Shown: positions 1 to 8,791 of the stretch, piece by piece
Layout: the number at the start of each line of letters is the position of its first letter
Position numbering within the stretch: the stretch's first letter is position 1
Origin: Ferrithrix thermotolerans DSM 19514
Lineage (GTDB): Bacteria > Actinomycetota > Acidimicrobiia > Acidimicrobiales > Ilumatobacteraceae
Direction: 5' to 3'
Length of the DNA: 53,589 nt
Assembly: GCA_945861025.1 (NCBI GenBank)
Contig: CAMASN010000016.1
Span: 1 to 53,589, forward strand
The notes under the pieces: generated by a model
Told to the model about the DNA's origin: nothing
Database searches by the model: none
The model's input: the letters and a program-made list of their open reading frames with translations, nothing else
Made by a program: the position numbers and the translations under genes

Positions 1-725
1 ATCGACACAACGCGGATCATTCCCCAGCGGGTGGAGCCCAGCGCAAACGCGCCCTCGCGCTCGCCTACCGGAACCTGCGAAAACACTTCGCGCATCACCA
101 CGCACTGGATCGGCATGACCATCATCGCCACCACGATTCCGGCCACAAGTGTCGACGCTGTGTACACGGTGGCCGCCGCCAGTGGATTGTTCGGGTCCGC
201 ACCATCAACGGCAAAAAAAGGAATCCATCCAAACCATGTGTTGATCCAACGCGACACACCAACTACTTGACCCTGCAAAAGAAATAATCCCCAGAGGCCA
301 TACACCACGCTGGGAACCGCAGCCATCAAATCGACCAGTGCCACCAGTGACGAGCGCAACCACTTTGGTGCCACCTCGGTGATGAACAGCGCCGCGCTCA
401 TCGCGATTGGGAACGCAACGATGCCCGCAACAAGCGCAATCAGTACTGTGCCCAGCATGACCTCGGCGATACCGAATTTGTTGGTATCGGGCTGCCATTC
501 GGCCGTTGTGAGAAACGAAAACCCAGTGGCTTTCAGCGCTTGCCACGCCTGGATACCGAGAAAGATCCCGACCGCGGCCATAACCGACAGCACCGTGAGT
601 CCACTGAGCGAAGCGCCGCGGTTGAAGTAGCGATCGCCGCGACCCGGATGGGCGTGAACTTCGCGAGGCTGCGGCGCTGGAGCGTTCGCATCAGCGACGC
701 CGGGAATCGACGTCATCAACTCCAT
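1..725 (-). CDS. pstC: Phosphate ABC transporter permease PstC (partial, C-terminus outside window)
   Basis: Inner-membrane permease subunit of the PstSCAB high-affinity phosphate importer. About 241 residues are present and the reading frame runs off the window edge, so the C-terminus is missing. Visible features are a short cytoplasmic N-terminus with a Pro/His-rich stretch, a first membrane segment near residues 42-62, a long hydrophobic pair near 86-117, the PstC-typical PSVVYGLWGLF motif, and the start of the EAA loop that contacts the ATPase (GEREGAFALGSTRWG). The ATG at 725 lies 3 bases after the stop of the upstream repeat protein, so the two are almost certainly cotranscribed. No pstS precedes it; three unrecognised genes take that place. 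Confidence 0.9.
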   Translation of the reverse strand, partial: MELMTSIPGVADANAPAPQPREVHAHPGRGDRYFNRGASLSGLTVLSVMAAVGIFLGIQAWQALKATGFSFLTTAEWQPDTNKFGIAEVMLGTVLIALVAGIVAFPIAMSAALFITEVAPKWLRSSLVALVDLMAAVPSVVYGLWGLFLLQGQVVGVSRWINTWFGWIPFFAVDGADPNNPLAAATVYTASTLVAGIVVAMMVMPIQCVVMREVFSQVPVGEREGAFALGSTRWGMIRVVS

Positions 726-728
726 GAC

Positions 729-1634
729 TCAGACCAGCCACGCCGCAAGCACGACAATCGTGATGGCTGCGGCGAGGCCCATGAGTAGCACGTCGGGGTG
801 GCGCGCCTGACTCAAAAACGACGCCTTTGCAGGCACTGGTGCGGCCATTGGCGCTGCCATCTGAACGTACTGCGGGATGTACTGCGGCAATGCCATTTGC
901 TGCGGCTGCGCCATTTGGTACGGCTGAGGCGGCGCGAAGTTGGCCCGGTCTTCGAGCACAGCGGCAATCGCAGTTGCAACGACCGTTGCCAACATCTGAG
1001 CGAACGCCTCGGGGTCGAGCACCACGCTATTGGCCGCTACAGGGCGCGCTTCGAGCTGCGGAGTTGGTCCGTCGCTCAGCGCCGAGGGAGCGTCGGTGAC
1101 CACCTCAACAACATCAATCACTTCGACGACAGGCTCAACCACGACAGGCTCAACCACGTCAGGCTCAACCACGTCAACAACAGGCTCAACCAGAAGCTCA
1201 ATGGCCTCAACAACAGGCTCCACAACCGGCTCAACCGGAAGCTCCACAACCTCAGCGACAGGCTCAACCGGAAGCTCCACAACCTCAGCGACAGGCTCAA
1301 CCAGTAGCTCAACCACCTCGGCAACGAGTTCAACCGGAACAATCAGGTTGCGCTCGGCAGCCTCGGCCGCCTCAAGGCGAACTTGCGCAATCAGCGCCGC
1401 ACCTTGCTCACGCTCGGCATCAAGTTCGAGGTCAAGTTCTCGACGGCGCGCCGAGACCAACGGCTCAAGTTTCGCACGTAACTGATCCCGCGCTGCGAGG
1501 TAGTCAGCATCCGCAGCGTCTGGAGCGAGGGCCACAAATTGTTGGTTCAGCGTGCGCAATTGCAGCGTCATTAACGCAACTGCTGCGCGGGGCGAAAGCA
1601 CCGCGGCACCGTTCGACACGATCTCATCAGCCAT
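729..1634 (-). CDS. Tail-anchored hypothetical protein with VEPV repeats
   Basis: Unrecognised 301-residue protein. Residues 1-95 are a charged helical domain (RRRELDLELDAEREQ). Residues 99-178 are a low-complexity run of V-E-P-V/V-V-E-L repeats, two of which are identical 11-residue units. A Pro/Gln/Met-rich linker (PQQMALPQYIPQYVQM) follows, and the last 20 residues form a single hydrophobic helix (LLMGLAAAITIVVLAAWLV), the layout of a tail-anchored membrane protein. An ATG further upstream would add 58 residues that read through the preceding gene, so the ATG at 1634, overlapping that gene's end by 8 bases, is preferred. Its stop is 3 bases before pstC. Function unknown; the repeats suggest an extended spacer or polymeric scaffold (inference). 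Confidence 0.75.
   Translation of the reverse strand: MADEIVSNGAAVLSPRAAVALMTLQLRTLNQQFVALAPDAADADYLAARDQLRAKLEPLVSARRRELDLELDAEREQGAALIAQVRLEAAEAAERNLIVPVELVAEVVELLVEPVAEVVELPVEPVAEVVELPVEPVVEPVVEAIELLVEPVVDVVEPDVVEPVVVEPVVEVIDVVEVVTDAPSALSDGPTPQLEARPVAANSVVLDPEAFAQMLATVVATAIAAVLEDRANFAPPQPYQMAQPQQMALPQYIPQYVQMAAPMAAPVPAKASFLSQARHPDVLLMGLAAAITIVVLAAWLV
1120..1320. repeat. Tandem coding repeats (33-bp and about 15-bp units)
   Basis: Two identical 33-bp copies at 1235-1267 and 1268-1300 encode the 11-residue VEPVAEVVELP unit on the minus strand. Next to them are degenerate 15-bp units based on CTCAACCACGACAGG (about 1120-1200). The array lies inside the repeat gene and keeps its frame, so length changes by slippage would be tolerated. 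It is a protein repeat, not a CRISPR array. Confidence 0.85.
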
Positions 1635-1989
1635 GCTCAGCTCGAATCTGCTCAATCTCGGCTCGCACCGATTCACGGATAGCCGCGAGGTCTTGTTCGT
1701 GCTTGCGTTCCATCTCGGCGATGGTCTCTTTCGATGCGAGCAACTCGGCTCGCAGCATCGAGCGCACATCGGAATCCTGCTCGGCGTTGCGAGCCTCGGC
1801 GCGAGCAATCAATGCTCGGGCTTCGGCGATCTCGAGTTCAAGTCGTCGGCGCTCAGCCTCAAGATCGTCGATCACCGATGAGCTCCACGCGTCCGAGGCC
1901 GCCACCGATATGTGGCCAGGCAGTTCTGCAGCAACACTTGCGCCGTTCAGCGTGACGCCGTTCGTTGAGTTTCCGTTGAATGCGTTCAC
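1627..1989 (-). CDS. Small coiled-coil hypothetical protein
   Basis: Unrecognised 120-residue soluble protein. The first 40 residues are Asn/Thr/Ser-rich and probably disordered. Residues 42-120 are almost continuously charged with regular hydrophobic spacing (DDLEAERRRLELEIAEA, SKETIAEMERKHEQDL), predicting one long coiled coil. It starts 6 bases after the stop of the upstream 301-residue gene and overlaps the next gene by 8 bases, so the three behave as one translationally coupled unit with pstC. It has no membrane segment, unlike both neighbours, which suggests a soluble partner or linker of the two tail-anchored proteins (inference). Confidence 0.7.
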   Translation of the reverse strand: MNAFNGNSTNGVTLNGASVAAELPGHISVAASDAWSSSVIDDLEAERRRLELEIAEARALIARAEARNAEQDSDVRSMLRAELLASKETIAEMERKHEQDLAAIRESVRAEIEQIRAEHG

Positions 1990-1995
1990 CTTGCA

Positions 1996-2901
1996 CTAAC
2001 CGATCCACGCCATGATGATTGCGACTACGGCCACGAAGGCGGCCATCGGCACAACAACCTGAGTAACCACCGATGTGGACGCACGCTTGACGGCCACTGG
2101 TGGTTGCGGCGCTTGCCAGAACTCTTGAAAGGCTTCGGCGCGGGCGACTTCTTCGTTTTCAACGACCACGCTCGGCGCCAACAGTTGAGCGGGTGGAGCA
2201 AGATCAACAGGTTGCGCACCGCCGCAAGGAGCAGCGAAGCTGAAGGGCGCAGCAGCCCGGGCTGGCTCGTCAAGCGCCTCGGCGAGGCTCAGCAACAAGT
2301 CTTCAAGGCTGCCGCCGTGGGCCGTATCAAGAGCGGCCAGCGTCTGCGTTAACGCAACATCGGGGGTGACAGCGTAGGAGCGTGCCGCAGTTGTCATCAC
2401 TGGCGCCGGCAACGGTTGCGGGGCCGACCAATCAACGGCGACTGCGGCGTCAACGCTCGCAACGTGGTGGTGCATGGCCGACCGGGCAAAGGCATCGTCG
2501 AGAGCCGCTCGACCCTCTTCGCGCTCAGCGATCCACCATGCATCAAGCAAGGTTGCAAGCTGACGCTCGGCCTCAATAAACGATTGCTCTCGAGCCGCTG
2601 CCACCACTTCTGTGGCCTGCGCTCGCTCGGGCAGCCCAACCAAGGCAACCTCGGCATCAACTTCGGCGCGATGCATCAGGATCGATCGTTGCGCATCGAG
2701 AAAGCTACGGGTCAAACGACTCTGGACGGCGGCGATATGAGCCAACTGGCCGGCGTCGTGCTCAAGCAGCGATTGGGCGTGGCCAACAGTGTCCAAAAAA
2801 CGCGCATGGGCACCCCTGAGCGCCTCAAAGAAGCTTGCGACCTCGGCCGTTGGGGTGGCAGGGACACGAGCGAAGTCGTGCTGCTGCAGTGTGGTCTCCA
2901 T
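1996..2901 (-). CDS. Tail-anchored hypothetical protein, helical N-terminus
   Basis: Unrecognised 301-residue protein and first gene of the trio in front of pstC. Residues 15-160 are predicted alpha-helical with many Ala, Glu, Gln and Arg and no signal peptide. The centre (160-270) is Pro/Ala-rich and likely flexible. The final 22 residues are one hydrophobic helix (VVVPMAAFVAVVAIIMAWIG) ending in Gly, so the protein is probably anchored by its tail with its bulk in the cytoplasm. The architecture resembles the 729-1634 protein (helical head, flexible middle, C-terminal anchor), although no sequence identity is obvious by eye. Position suggests a role in phosphate uptake or storage, but nothing in the sequence proves it. 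Confidence 0.7.
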   Translation of the reverse strand: METTLQQHDFARVPATPTAEVASFFEALRGAHARFLDTVGHAQSLLEHDAGQLAHIAAVQSRLTRSFLDAQRSILMHRAEVDAEVALVGLPERAQATEVVAAAREQSFIEAERQLATLLDAWWIAEREEGRAALDDAFARSAMHHHVASVDAAVAVDWSAPQPLPAPVMTTAARSYAVTPDVALTQTLAALDTAHGGSLEDLLLSLAEALDEPARAAAPFSFAAPCGGAQPVDLAPPAQLLAPSVVVENEEVARAEAFQEFWQAPQPPVAVKRASTSVVTQVVVPMAAFVAVVAIIMAWIG

Positions 2902-3144
2902 GAGTGCGCACAGTAAAGGTGGCAGCTAACGAACAGATGAACACAAGGTGTCCAAGTGGTGACAACGGCATGAAAGAGTCAACCCCAACACTGGCAGTGA
3001 TTGGGAAGACGCCCTGAGCAGTGTTGCGGCTCCGGCCAAGGCCGGGCGGCTGTTCTGAAAAAGTATCAGGCGGCGGTGAGCACTTCGCGGATATTCGTGA
3101 AGCCACTCAACAACACCGAACGACCCGCTTCATTGTCATCGCTT

Positions 3145-4260
3145 TTACGATCCATTTACGCCGCGAGCGATGCGCTCGTTGGTCTCGATCCATTCTTCGA
3201 CAATGTCGTACACCACATCTTTGGCTGGGCGCACCGAGTTCATCAGGCCGACGATCTGACCCACTGGCGAACCGCCGAGGGCCTTCGAGCGAGCACGCGA
3301 GAAGCGGTGCGCCGCTGGGGCATACAAGATTCCCTGCAATGGCATCTGCAACGGAGCGGGTGCGTCGGGTGCCTCCCACGCGTTGGTCCACGCCGTACGC
3401 AGCTGACGAGCGGGCTTGCCGGTCATCGAACGCGAGCGAACCGTGTCGGTGAAACCGGCAGCGAGCAAGTTCTCAACAACCCATGGCTGGGTGTCGGCCT
3501 CGGCAACGGTGAGCCAGATAGAACCGGTCCACGCTCCCTGGGCACCGAGTGCCATTGCCGCCGCCATCTGTCGACCGCGGCCGATGCCGCCAGCAGCAAG
3601 CACGGGAATGTCTGGGCCAACAGCGTCGACAACTTCGGGGATGAGCACCATCGTTGAGATCTCGCCGCAGTGACCGCCGGCTTCGGTGCCCTGCGCGATG
3701 AGCACGTCGACGCCGATCGCTACGTTCTTCAGCGCGTGACGCGGCGAGCCACACAGCGCGCCGACGAGCACACCCTTGGCGTGCGCAGCCTCAATCGCAT
3801 ATGCGGGCGGCGGGCCGAGCGCATTCACGAGCATCGACACCGGATGACGCAGCGCGATCTCAACCTGCCCGGGGCCTTCCACTTCTACGCCGAGACCTGC
3901 GGCCTTCATCGTGCCCTCAACACCTTCGGGCATCGGCGGGATGTGATGGTCGGCCAGAATCATCTCGACGAAATCGCGGTGCTCCTCGGGCACTAACGAC
4001 TGCAGGTACTCAAGGCTGAACGCGCCGTCGCCCTTGCCGACAAACTTCTCGGGCATCGCAAAGTCGACGCCGTATGGCTTGCCGCCGACATGCTCGTCGA
4101 TCCAGCTCAGCTCGATCTCGAGTTGGTCAGGACTAAACGCAAGCGCTCCGAGAACGCCATAGCCGCCGGCCTTGCTGACCGCCGCTACGACATCGCGACA
4201 ATGCGAGAACGCAAACAACGGGAACTCAATACCAAGCTGATCACAGATAGGAGTACGCAT
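3145..4260 (-). CDS. Nitronate monooxygenase family protein
   Basis: FMN-dependent TIM-barrel enzyme of the nitronate monooxygenase/2-nitropropane dioxygenase family, which oxidises nitronates or related carbanions. The 371 residues contain the family N-terminus (TPICDQLGIEFPLF), the glycine-rich FMN-phosphate motif AQGTEAGGHCGE and the following AAGGIGRGRQMAAAMALGA strand-loop. Actinobacteria carry many paralogues, often in fatty-acid or steroid catabolic loci, so the substrate cannot be named. A second paralogue lies at 40520-41485. The 243 bases between it and the tail-anchored trio (2902-3144) hold no gene I can support; there is only a weak 7-bp hairpin with one G-T pair at 3083-3102. 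Confidence 0.85.
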   Translation of the reverse strand: MRTPICDQLGIEFPLFAFSHCRDVVAAVSKAGGYGVLGALAFSPDQLEIELSWIDEHVGGKPYGVDFAMPEKFVGKGDGAFSLEYLQSLVPEEHRDFVEMILADHHIPPMPEGVEGTMKAAGLGVEVEGPGQVEIALRHPVSMLVNALGPPPAYAIEAAHAKGVLVGALCGSPRHALKNVAIGVDVLIAQGTEAGGHCGEISTMVLIPEVVDAVGPDIPVLAAGGIGRGRQMAAAMALGAQGAWTGSIWLTVAEADTQPWVVENLLAAGFTDTVRSRSMTGKPARQLRTAWTNAWEAPDAPAPLQMPLQGILYAPAAHRFSRARSKALGGSPVGQIVGLMNSVRPAKDVVYDIVEEWIETNERIARGVNGS

Positions 4261-4361
4261 AGATTCGACCGTAGCGCACCGCCTTTCCGCAGCGAGGCTT
4301 GAGCTATAAGGCCTACAGGTAATTCAGCTACCCACGCGCTCTGACCGAGGGCTCATCGCAA

Positions 4362-5030
4362 CTACTCCGGCCGCGCGAGCCGCCGACGAAGCTCGACGGC
4401 GACGGCCTTGCCAGTGATCGCACCGAGTTCTTCAGCAAGCGACTCGAACACCGGCTGATCGCCCACGTACGCAGCCGTGCCCTCGGTGCAACACCATGAC
4501 ATCGCCTCGCCGTCGGCACCCCAATCAGATCGTTGCCAACCGCGTACATTGGCGAGCTCAGTACCGTCGTCGCGCATTTCCCACTCGACGCGGATCGGGA
4601 GCTGCCAACACACCGACGGCTTCCAATCAATGGGCGATTCATCAACGTCCGTAGCCGCCAGATGCAACGCGCATCCAGCCCCGCCAGAGAATTCAGGGCC
4701 GTTTAAAAAGATGCAGGCTCCGTTGACGACACGGGTGTTTGTGAACGTGTCGTCGCTGAACACTCCATCAGTAGCAGCAGCGAAATTCTCGAACCGTTCG
4801 GGTCGCAGCGCGGCGGCGCTTGCCTCGACCAGACGCGCTTCGTCGTCACCATCGATCTCGGCACCGAACGAGCAACACCCGTGCCCTAGGTGCTCGGCTG
4901 GACTTGGCAGAATGCCTTGGCAGCCTCTCCCCCAAATGCATGTCCAGTTCGACAACATGAAGGTTCGATCAAACCGCCACACGGTGTCGCCATCGACGAT
5001 CTCTTCGACCCCATCATGTTGCATATGCAA
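4362..5030 (-). CDS. Cysteine-cluster hypothetical protein (YkgJ-like)
   Basis: 222 residues with ten or so cysteines spaced as a probable metal-binding cluster: CIWGRGC near the N-terminus, GHGCCSF, ACIFL, GGAGCALHL, SVCWQLP and SWCCTEG. The order C-CC-C-C-C, with the CALHL and P-x-x-C-x-x-LP parts, resembles YkgJ/DUF3109-type zinc or Fe-S cluster proteins, but this is a resemblance, not a firm assignment. No membrane segment or export signal is seen. It lies 47 bases downstream of the DEAD-box helicase on the same strand and may share its transcript. The 101 bases between it and the nitronate monooxygenase hold nothing recognisable. Confidence 0.65.
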   Translation of the reverse strand: MHMQHDGVEEIVDGDTVWRFDRTFMLSNWTCIWGRGCQGILPSPAEHLGHGCCSFGAEIDGDDEARLVEASAAALRPERFENFAAATDGVFSDDTFTNTRVVNGACIFLNGPEFSGGAGCALHLAATDVDESPIDWKPSVCWQLPIRVEWEMRDDGTELANVRGWQRSDWGADGEAMSWCCTEGTAAYVGDQPVFESLAEELGAITGKAVAVELRRRLARPE

Positions 5031-5077
5031 CGAGTGTAGAACGACTCAAACAGGCACGCCGACGAGGCGTCGCCGGG

Positions 5078-6592
5078 TCAGCGTGAGCGGCCAGAACCCT
5101 GACGACCCGAGCCTTGACGGCCTGATGGTGAATGACCCGCGCTTGAGCGGCCAGAGCCAGACTTCGAACTGCTCGAGCCGGGGCGGGCTCCGCGATGTGT
5201 CGAAGGCTGACGCGGACCACGAGCTGCGGGCTCGTCGTACGCCACTGCCGATGGCTTCACGTATTCGGCCGGTGGGCCCACAAGCGCTTCGAGCATCGAG
5301 TGCCCAGGAGCAACACGGGTGATGATCGGCTCAATGCGAGCGGCCCGAGCCAACGACTTCACGTCGCCAACTTGGTCGGGCGTCATCAGCGTGACGACCA
5401 CGCCTTCGGCGCCGGCGCGAGCAGTACGACCGGAACGGTGCAGATAGGCCTTGTGCTCGGCGGGGGGATCGACGTGAACAACAAGCGCGATGTCATCAAC
5501 GTGAATGCCGCGGGCAGCAATGTCGGTAGCGACGAGCACGCGTGTGGTGCCAGCCGAGAACGACTCAAGGTTGCGCTCGCGGGCGTTTTGCGACAGGTTG
5601 CCGTGCATCTCTACCGCGGGGATGCCCGCAGCAGTGAGCACCTTTGCAAGCTTCTTTGCGCCGTGCTTGGTGCGGGTGAACAACAGCGAACGATCTTGCC
5701 CTTGGGCCAACTCGCGGATGATTGTTGGCTTGTCGGCAGCGCTGACTGCAAACACGTGGTGGGTCATGGTGGAGACCGGCGCAACCTCGGGGTCCACCGA
5801 GTGGACAACCGGATTGGTGAGGTAGCGACGCACCAAGACATCGATGCCGTTGTCGAGCGTGGCCGAGAACAAAAGACGCTGACCATCGCCAGGGGTCTGA
5901 TCGAGCAAGCGCTTCACAGCTGGCAAGAAGCCGAGGTCAGCCATGTGGTCGGCTTCGTCGAGCACGGTGACCTCGACCTGATCGAGGCGGCAGTGACGCT
6001 GCGCAATAAGGTCTTCGAGGCGGCCGGGACACGCAACGAGAATGTCGACGCCCATACGCAGCGCAGTGACCTGTGGGCCTTGACCTACGCCACCGAACAC
6101 CGTGGTCACCTTCAACGACATTGCGTTGGCGATTGGCGCGAGGGTTTCGGCTACCTGATTCGCGAGTTCGCGGGTTGGCACCAAGATAAGCGCGCGAGGA
6201 CGCTTGGTTTCCCGGCGACCACCCGAGGTAGACAAACGCACCACCGTAGGGATGGCGAATGCAATGGTCTTACCGCTACCGGTCTTGCCGCGGCCGAGTA
6301 CGTCGCGTCCGGCCAACGAGTCGGGCAAGGTTGCGCTTTGAATAGGAAAGGGAGTCGTGACGCCGCCGCGGGCCAGTGCGGCCACGATGGGTGCAGGCAC
6401 GTTCAGAACAGCGAAGTCGGCTGCATCAATGACCGGCTGGGTCGACGGCGACAGGTCGACAGCGTGTTGGGCGGGCTGTGCAGCAGCGCCTGGGGTAGAT
6501 GGACGACGGGGTGCACCTGATTCGTTATCGCGTGGACCGCGACGACGTGGGTTGCGACGCGCCGCGCCAGATGAGGGGGTGGTTGTTGACAT
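5078..6592 (-). CDS. DEAD-box ATP-dependent RNA helicase
   Basis: 504-residue RNA helicase. In order are a basic N-terminal extension (about 1-55), the Q motif (PFPIQ), motif I GKTGSGKT, Ia PTRELA, Ib CPGRL, II DEAD, III SAT, then the second RecA domain with ATDIAARGIHV and HRSGRTAR. The last 50 residues are a Ser/Gly/Arg-rich tail (SGRQGSGRQGSGRSR), typical of RNA-chaperoning RhlE/CsdA-like enzymes involved in ribosome assembly or cold adaptation. Start at 6592 is supported by AAGGA about 8 bases upstream. The 138-base gap to the divergent MFS gene must contain both promoters, but no clear boxes could be assigned. Confidence 0.93.
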   Translation of the reverse strand: MSTTTPSSGAARRNPRRRGPRDNESGAPRRPSTPGAAAQPAQHAVDLSPSTQPVIDAADFAVLNVPAPIVAALARGGVTTPFPIQSATLPDSLAGRDVLGRGKTGSGKTIAFAIPTVVRLSTSGGRRETKRPRALILVPTRELANQVAETLAPIANAMSLKVTTVFGGVGQGPQVTALRMGVDILVACPGRLEDLIAQRHCRLDQVEVTVLDEADHMADLGFLPAVKRLLDQTPGDGQRLLFSATLDNGIDVLVRRYLTNPVVHSVDPEVAPVSTMTHHVFAVSAADKPTIIRELAQGQDRSLLFTRTKHGAKKLAKVLTAAGIPAVEMHGNLSQNARERNLESFSAGTTRVLVATDIAARGIHVDDIALVVHVDPPAEHKAYLHRSGRTARAGAEGVVVTLMTPDQVGDVKSLARAARIEPIITRVAPGHSMLEALVGPPAEYVKPSAVAYDEPAARGPRQPSTHRGARPGSSSSKSGSGRSSAGHSPSGRQGSGRQGSGRSR

Positions 6593-6730
6593 AGATTTCC
6601 TTCCAGATCGGTTGGCCGTTGATGCATGGCTGTCCGCTCAATGGAACAAAATCGTGCGCCTGAGGCGCTGCACTCGACCGCATCGTGTCGGGGGTGACGT
6701 CGATGCACCGACTACCTTACCGGTGCAGCA

Positions 6731-7933
6731 GTGAATGTGGGCGCTTCCACCACTTACTCGACGCCGCGCCATAGCCTCGGTGCGGTGCGTTGGGATCGAT
6801 TGACATGCGGCATCGGCCTCGGTTTCGCTCTGTTGTCGTGGAGCCTCAGCTACGGCGCTGTGCTGCCTCAACTCCGCGACGAACTCCACCTCTCGGCTTC
6901 AACCGCCGCGATGCACGGGTCGGTCTTCGGCGTTTGCCTGCTCGTCTTGTCAGTGTTCGGCAGTCGATTTCTCGCAGTGCTACCGAACGGCCTTGCGTTA
7001 CGACTCTGTGCGCTGTTCATGGTTGGTGGCGGTGCTCTGTTTGGCTTCGGCCACTCCGTTGCATTCACCTTGGGCGGCGCCGTTCTTACCGGCACCGGCG
7101 CAGCCCTCTTCCTCATCGTGGTGCCCGGAATTGTGTATGCGCATCAACCGCAAGCACCAACACAAACCATGTCGACGCTCAACGCGTTTCCAATGGTGTC
7201 GTCCACGCTGCTACCCCTCTCGGTCGCTGGCGCAGCAGCAATCGCCATCAGTTGGCGTGTGGCCTATCTCGGGCCGGTGCTCGTACTCGGAGCCGTGATT
7301 GCGTTCACCACTGCCAAGGCTCCAGTGCCTCCGTCCCGTGTTGAGAACCCGGTACGAATGGCCGAGCTCGTGCGTGTACCGCACCTTGCGCGTCGATGGA
7401 TGGTTCTGGTGTTCGCAACCTTGGGCGAGGTCGGCACTGTCATCTGGGGTGCCTCGATCATGCACGACCTCGGCGGCGCCGCAAAGGGAACCGCCGCCTC
7501 GCTGACGGTTGGCTTCTTCATCGCGATGTTCTTCGGCCGCCTCGCCCTTGCGCAGGTGCTCCTGAGATTCAACGGGCAGATGGTGCTGCGCATGGCATTC
7601 ATCGGGTCGATCGTGTTCTTTGCTCCATTTCTTGTCGGGCCAAACCTGATCGTGCGCATGCTCGGCCTCACTGGTCTCGGCGTGTGCCTGTCGCCGGCCT
7701 ACCCGTTGTCGCTCACCCGACTGTTCGAACTACACAACGACACTGCTGCGCTCGGACGTTTGGCGGCGATGGCATCGGGCATCGGCATCACGTTTGGCCC
7801 GATGCTGCTCGGCGTTCTCTCCGACAGCGTCGGCCTTAGTTGGGCAACTGCAGTGCTGCCCATCTTCGCCCTCTGCGGTCTGCTCACCGTGGCACTGCCC
7901 CAACGTAAGCGGCCACACGCACTCGTCGCCTAG
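6731..7933 (+). CDS. MFS transporter
   Basis: 400-residue major facilitator superfamily carrier with twelve predicted membrane helices. The first is GIGLGFALLSWSLSYGAVLP, followed by a periplasmic loop and the GSVFGVCLLVLSVFGS helix. The MFS 2-3 loop is weakly conserved (SRFLAVLPNGLALRL), as in cyanate/nitrate-porter-like members. The start is a GTG at 6731; no strong ribosome site is visible. It opens the plus-strand catabolic block and lies 30 bases before the SDR gene, so it may import the substrate used by the SDR/VOC pair (inference). Confidence 0.85.
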   Translation: MNVGASTTYSTPRHSLGAVRWDRLTCGIGLGFALLSWSLSYGAVLPQLRDELHLSASTAAMHGSVFGVCLLVLSVFGSRFLAVLPNGLALRLCALFMVGGGALFGFGHSVAFTLGGAVLTGTGAALFLIVVPGIVYAHQPQAPTQTMSTLNAFPMVSSTLLPLSVAGAAAIAISWRVAYLGPVLVLGAVIAFTTAKAPVPPSRVENPVRMAELVRVPHLARRWMVLVFATLGEVGTVIWGASIMHDLGGAAKGTAASLTVGFFIAMFFGRLALAQVLLRFNGQMVLRMAFIGSIVFFAPFLVGPNLIVRMLGLTGLGVCLSPAYPLSLTRLFELHNDTAALGRLAAMASGIGITFGPMLLGVLSDSVGLSWATAVLPIFALCGLLTVALPQRKRPHALVA

Positions 7934-7963
7934 CATCTGCTGCAACAACCAAGGAGAAGGCGC

Positions 7964-8791
7964 ATGGCGCGACTACATGATCGGGTTGCGATCATCACCG
8001 GCGCAGCCGACGGAATCGGTCACGGCATCGCCCGGCGCTTCGCTGCCGAGGGCGCCAAGTTGCTCATCGCCGACATCAACGCCGAAGCCGGCGTGCGTGT
8101 TGCCAAAGAGATCCGCGGCGAGTTCGGATCCGATGTCATCGATGTGCCTACCGACGTCTCCGACAAGGCCCAGGTTCTCGCGATGATCGAATCGGCTCAC
8201 AGCCACTGGGGCACGATCGACGTGTTGGTTAACAACGCGTGGGGCGGAGGTTCGCTGAGCCGGGTCGAGTTCAAAAATGACAGCAACTTTGAGCATGGTT
8301 TCGGGGTCGGCTTCTACGGACCATGGTGGGCAATGCAAGCAGCGATGCCGCTGATGAAAGCCCAAGGGCGCGGCAGCATCATCAACCTCTGCTCTCTCAA
8401 CGGCGTGAACGCACACATCGGCACTGCCGAATACAACGTGGCCAAAGAAGCTTTGCGATCGTTGTCGCGAACCGCTGCGCGCGAATGGGCGCCATACGGC
8501 ATCGTGGTCAACGTGATCTGTCCCGCCGCAAAGAGCGCCGCCTTTCGCGCCGTCGCTGCACGCAACCCCGAACTCGTTGCTACCGCCGACTCGGCCAACC
8601 CAATGGGGTATCTCGGCGACCCTGAGCGCGACATCGCGCCCGTGGCTGTTTTCCTCGCCAGCGACGACGCTCACTACGTAACCGGCAATACGGTGTTCGT
8701 CGACGGCGGCAGTCACATCAACGGCGCCCATTGGGTTCCCGACCTTCCCAACGAACCGCCCAGCCCACGCCGCGCAGAGGAGCCGACATGA
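7964..8791 (+). CDS. SDR family oxidoreductase
   Basis: 275-residue classical short-chain dehydrogenase/reductase. It has the cofactor motif TGAADGIGHG near residue 10, a D at the end of beta-2 (IADIN) favouring NAD, NNAW in place of the usual NNAG, the catalytic Ser in NLCSLNG and the YNVAK catalytic pair. The C-terminal FVDGGSHI matches the family. A good ribosome site (AAGGAG, 7 bases before ATG) fixes the start. Its stop overlaps the start of the VOC gene (ATGA), so the two are translationally coupled and probably act on the same substrate. Confidence 0.92.
   Translation: MARLHDRVAIITGAADGIGHGIARRFAAEGAKLLIADINAEAGVRVAKEIRGEFGSDVIDVPTDVSDKAQVLAMIESAHSHWGTIDVLVNNAWGGGSLSRVEFKNDSNFEHGFGVGFYGPWWAMQAAMPLMKAQGRGSIINLCSLNGVNAHIGTAEYNVAKEALRSLSRTAAREWAPYGIVVNVICPAAKSAAFRAVAARNPELVATADSANPMGYLGDPERDIAPVAVFLASDDAHYVTGNTVFVDGGSHINGAHWVPDLPNEPPSPRRAEEPT

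Noticed and set aside
1120-1320. Repeats resembling a CRISPR array
   Set aside because: Units are tandem without spacers and lie in frame within a gene.
3032-3045. CCGGCCAAGGCCGG palindrome considered as a terminator
   Set aside because: Two-base loop and no U-run; likely chance in GC-rich DNA.
2825-3106. 93-codon minus-strand frame overlapping the start of the tail-anchored gene
   Set aside because: Overlaps a better gene in another frame, with no fold or ribosome site.
5195-6520. 441-codon open frame opposite the DEAD-box helicase
   Set aside because: The opposite strand encodes a complete helicase with all motifs; this frame has no recognisable domain.
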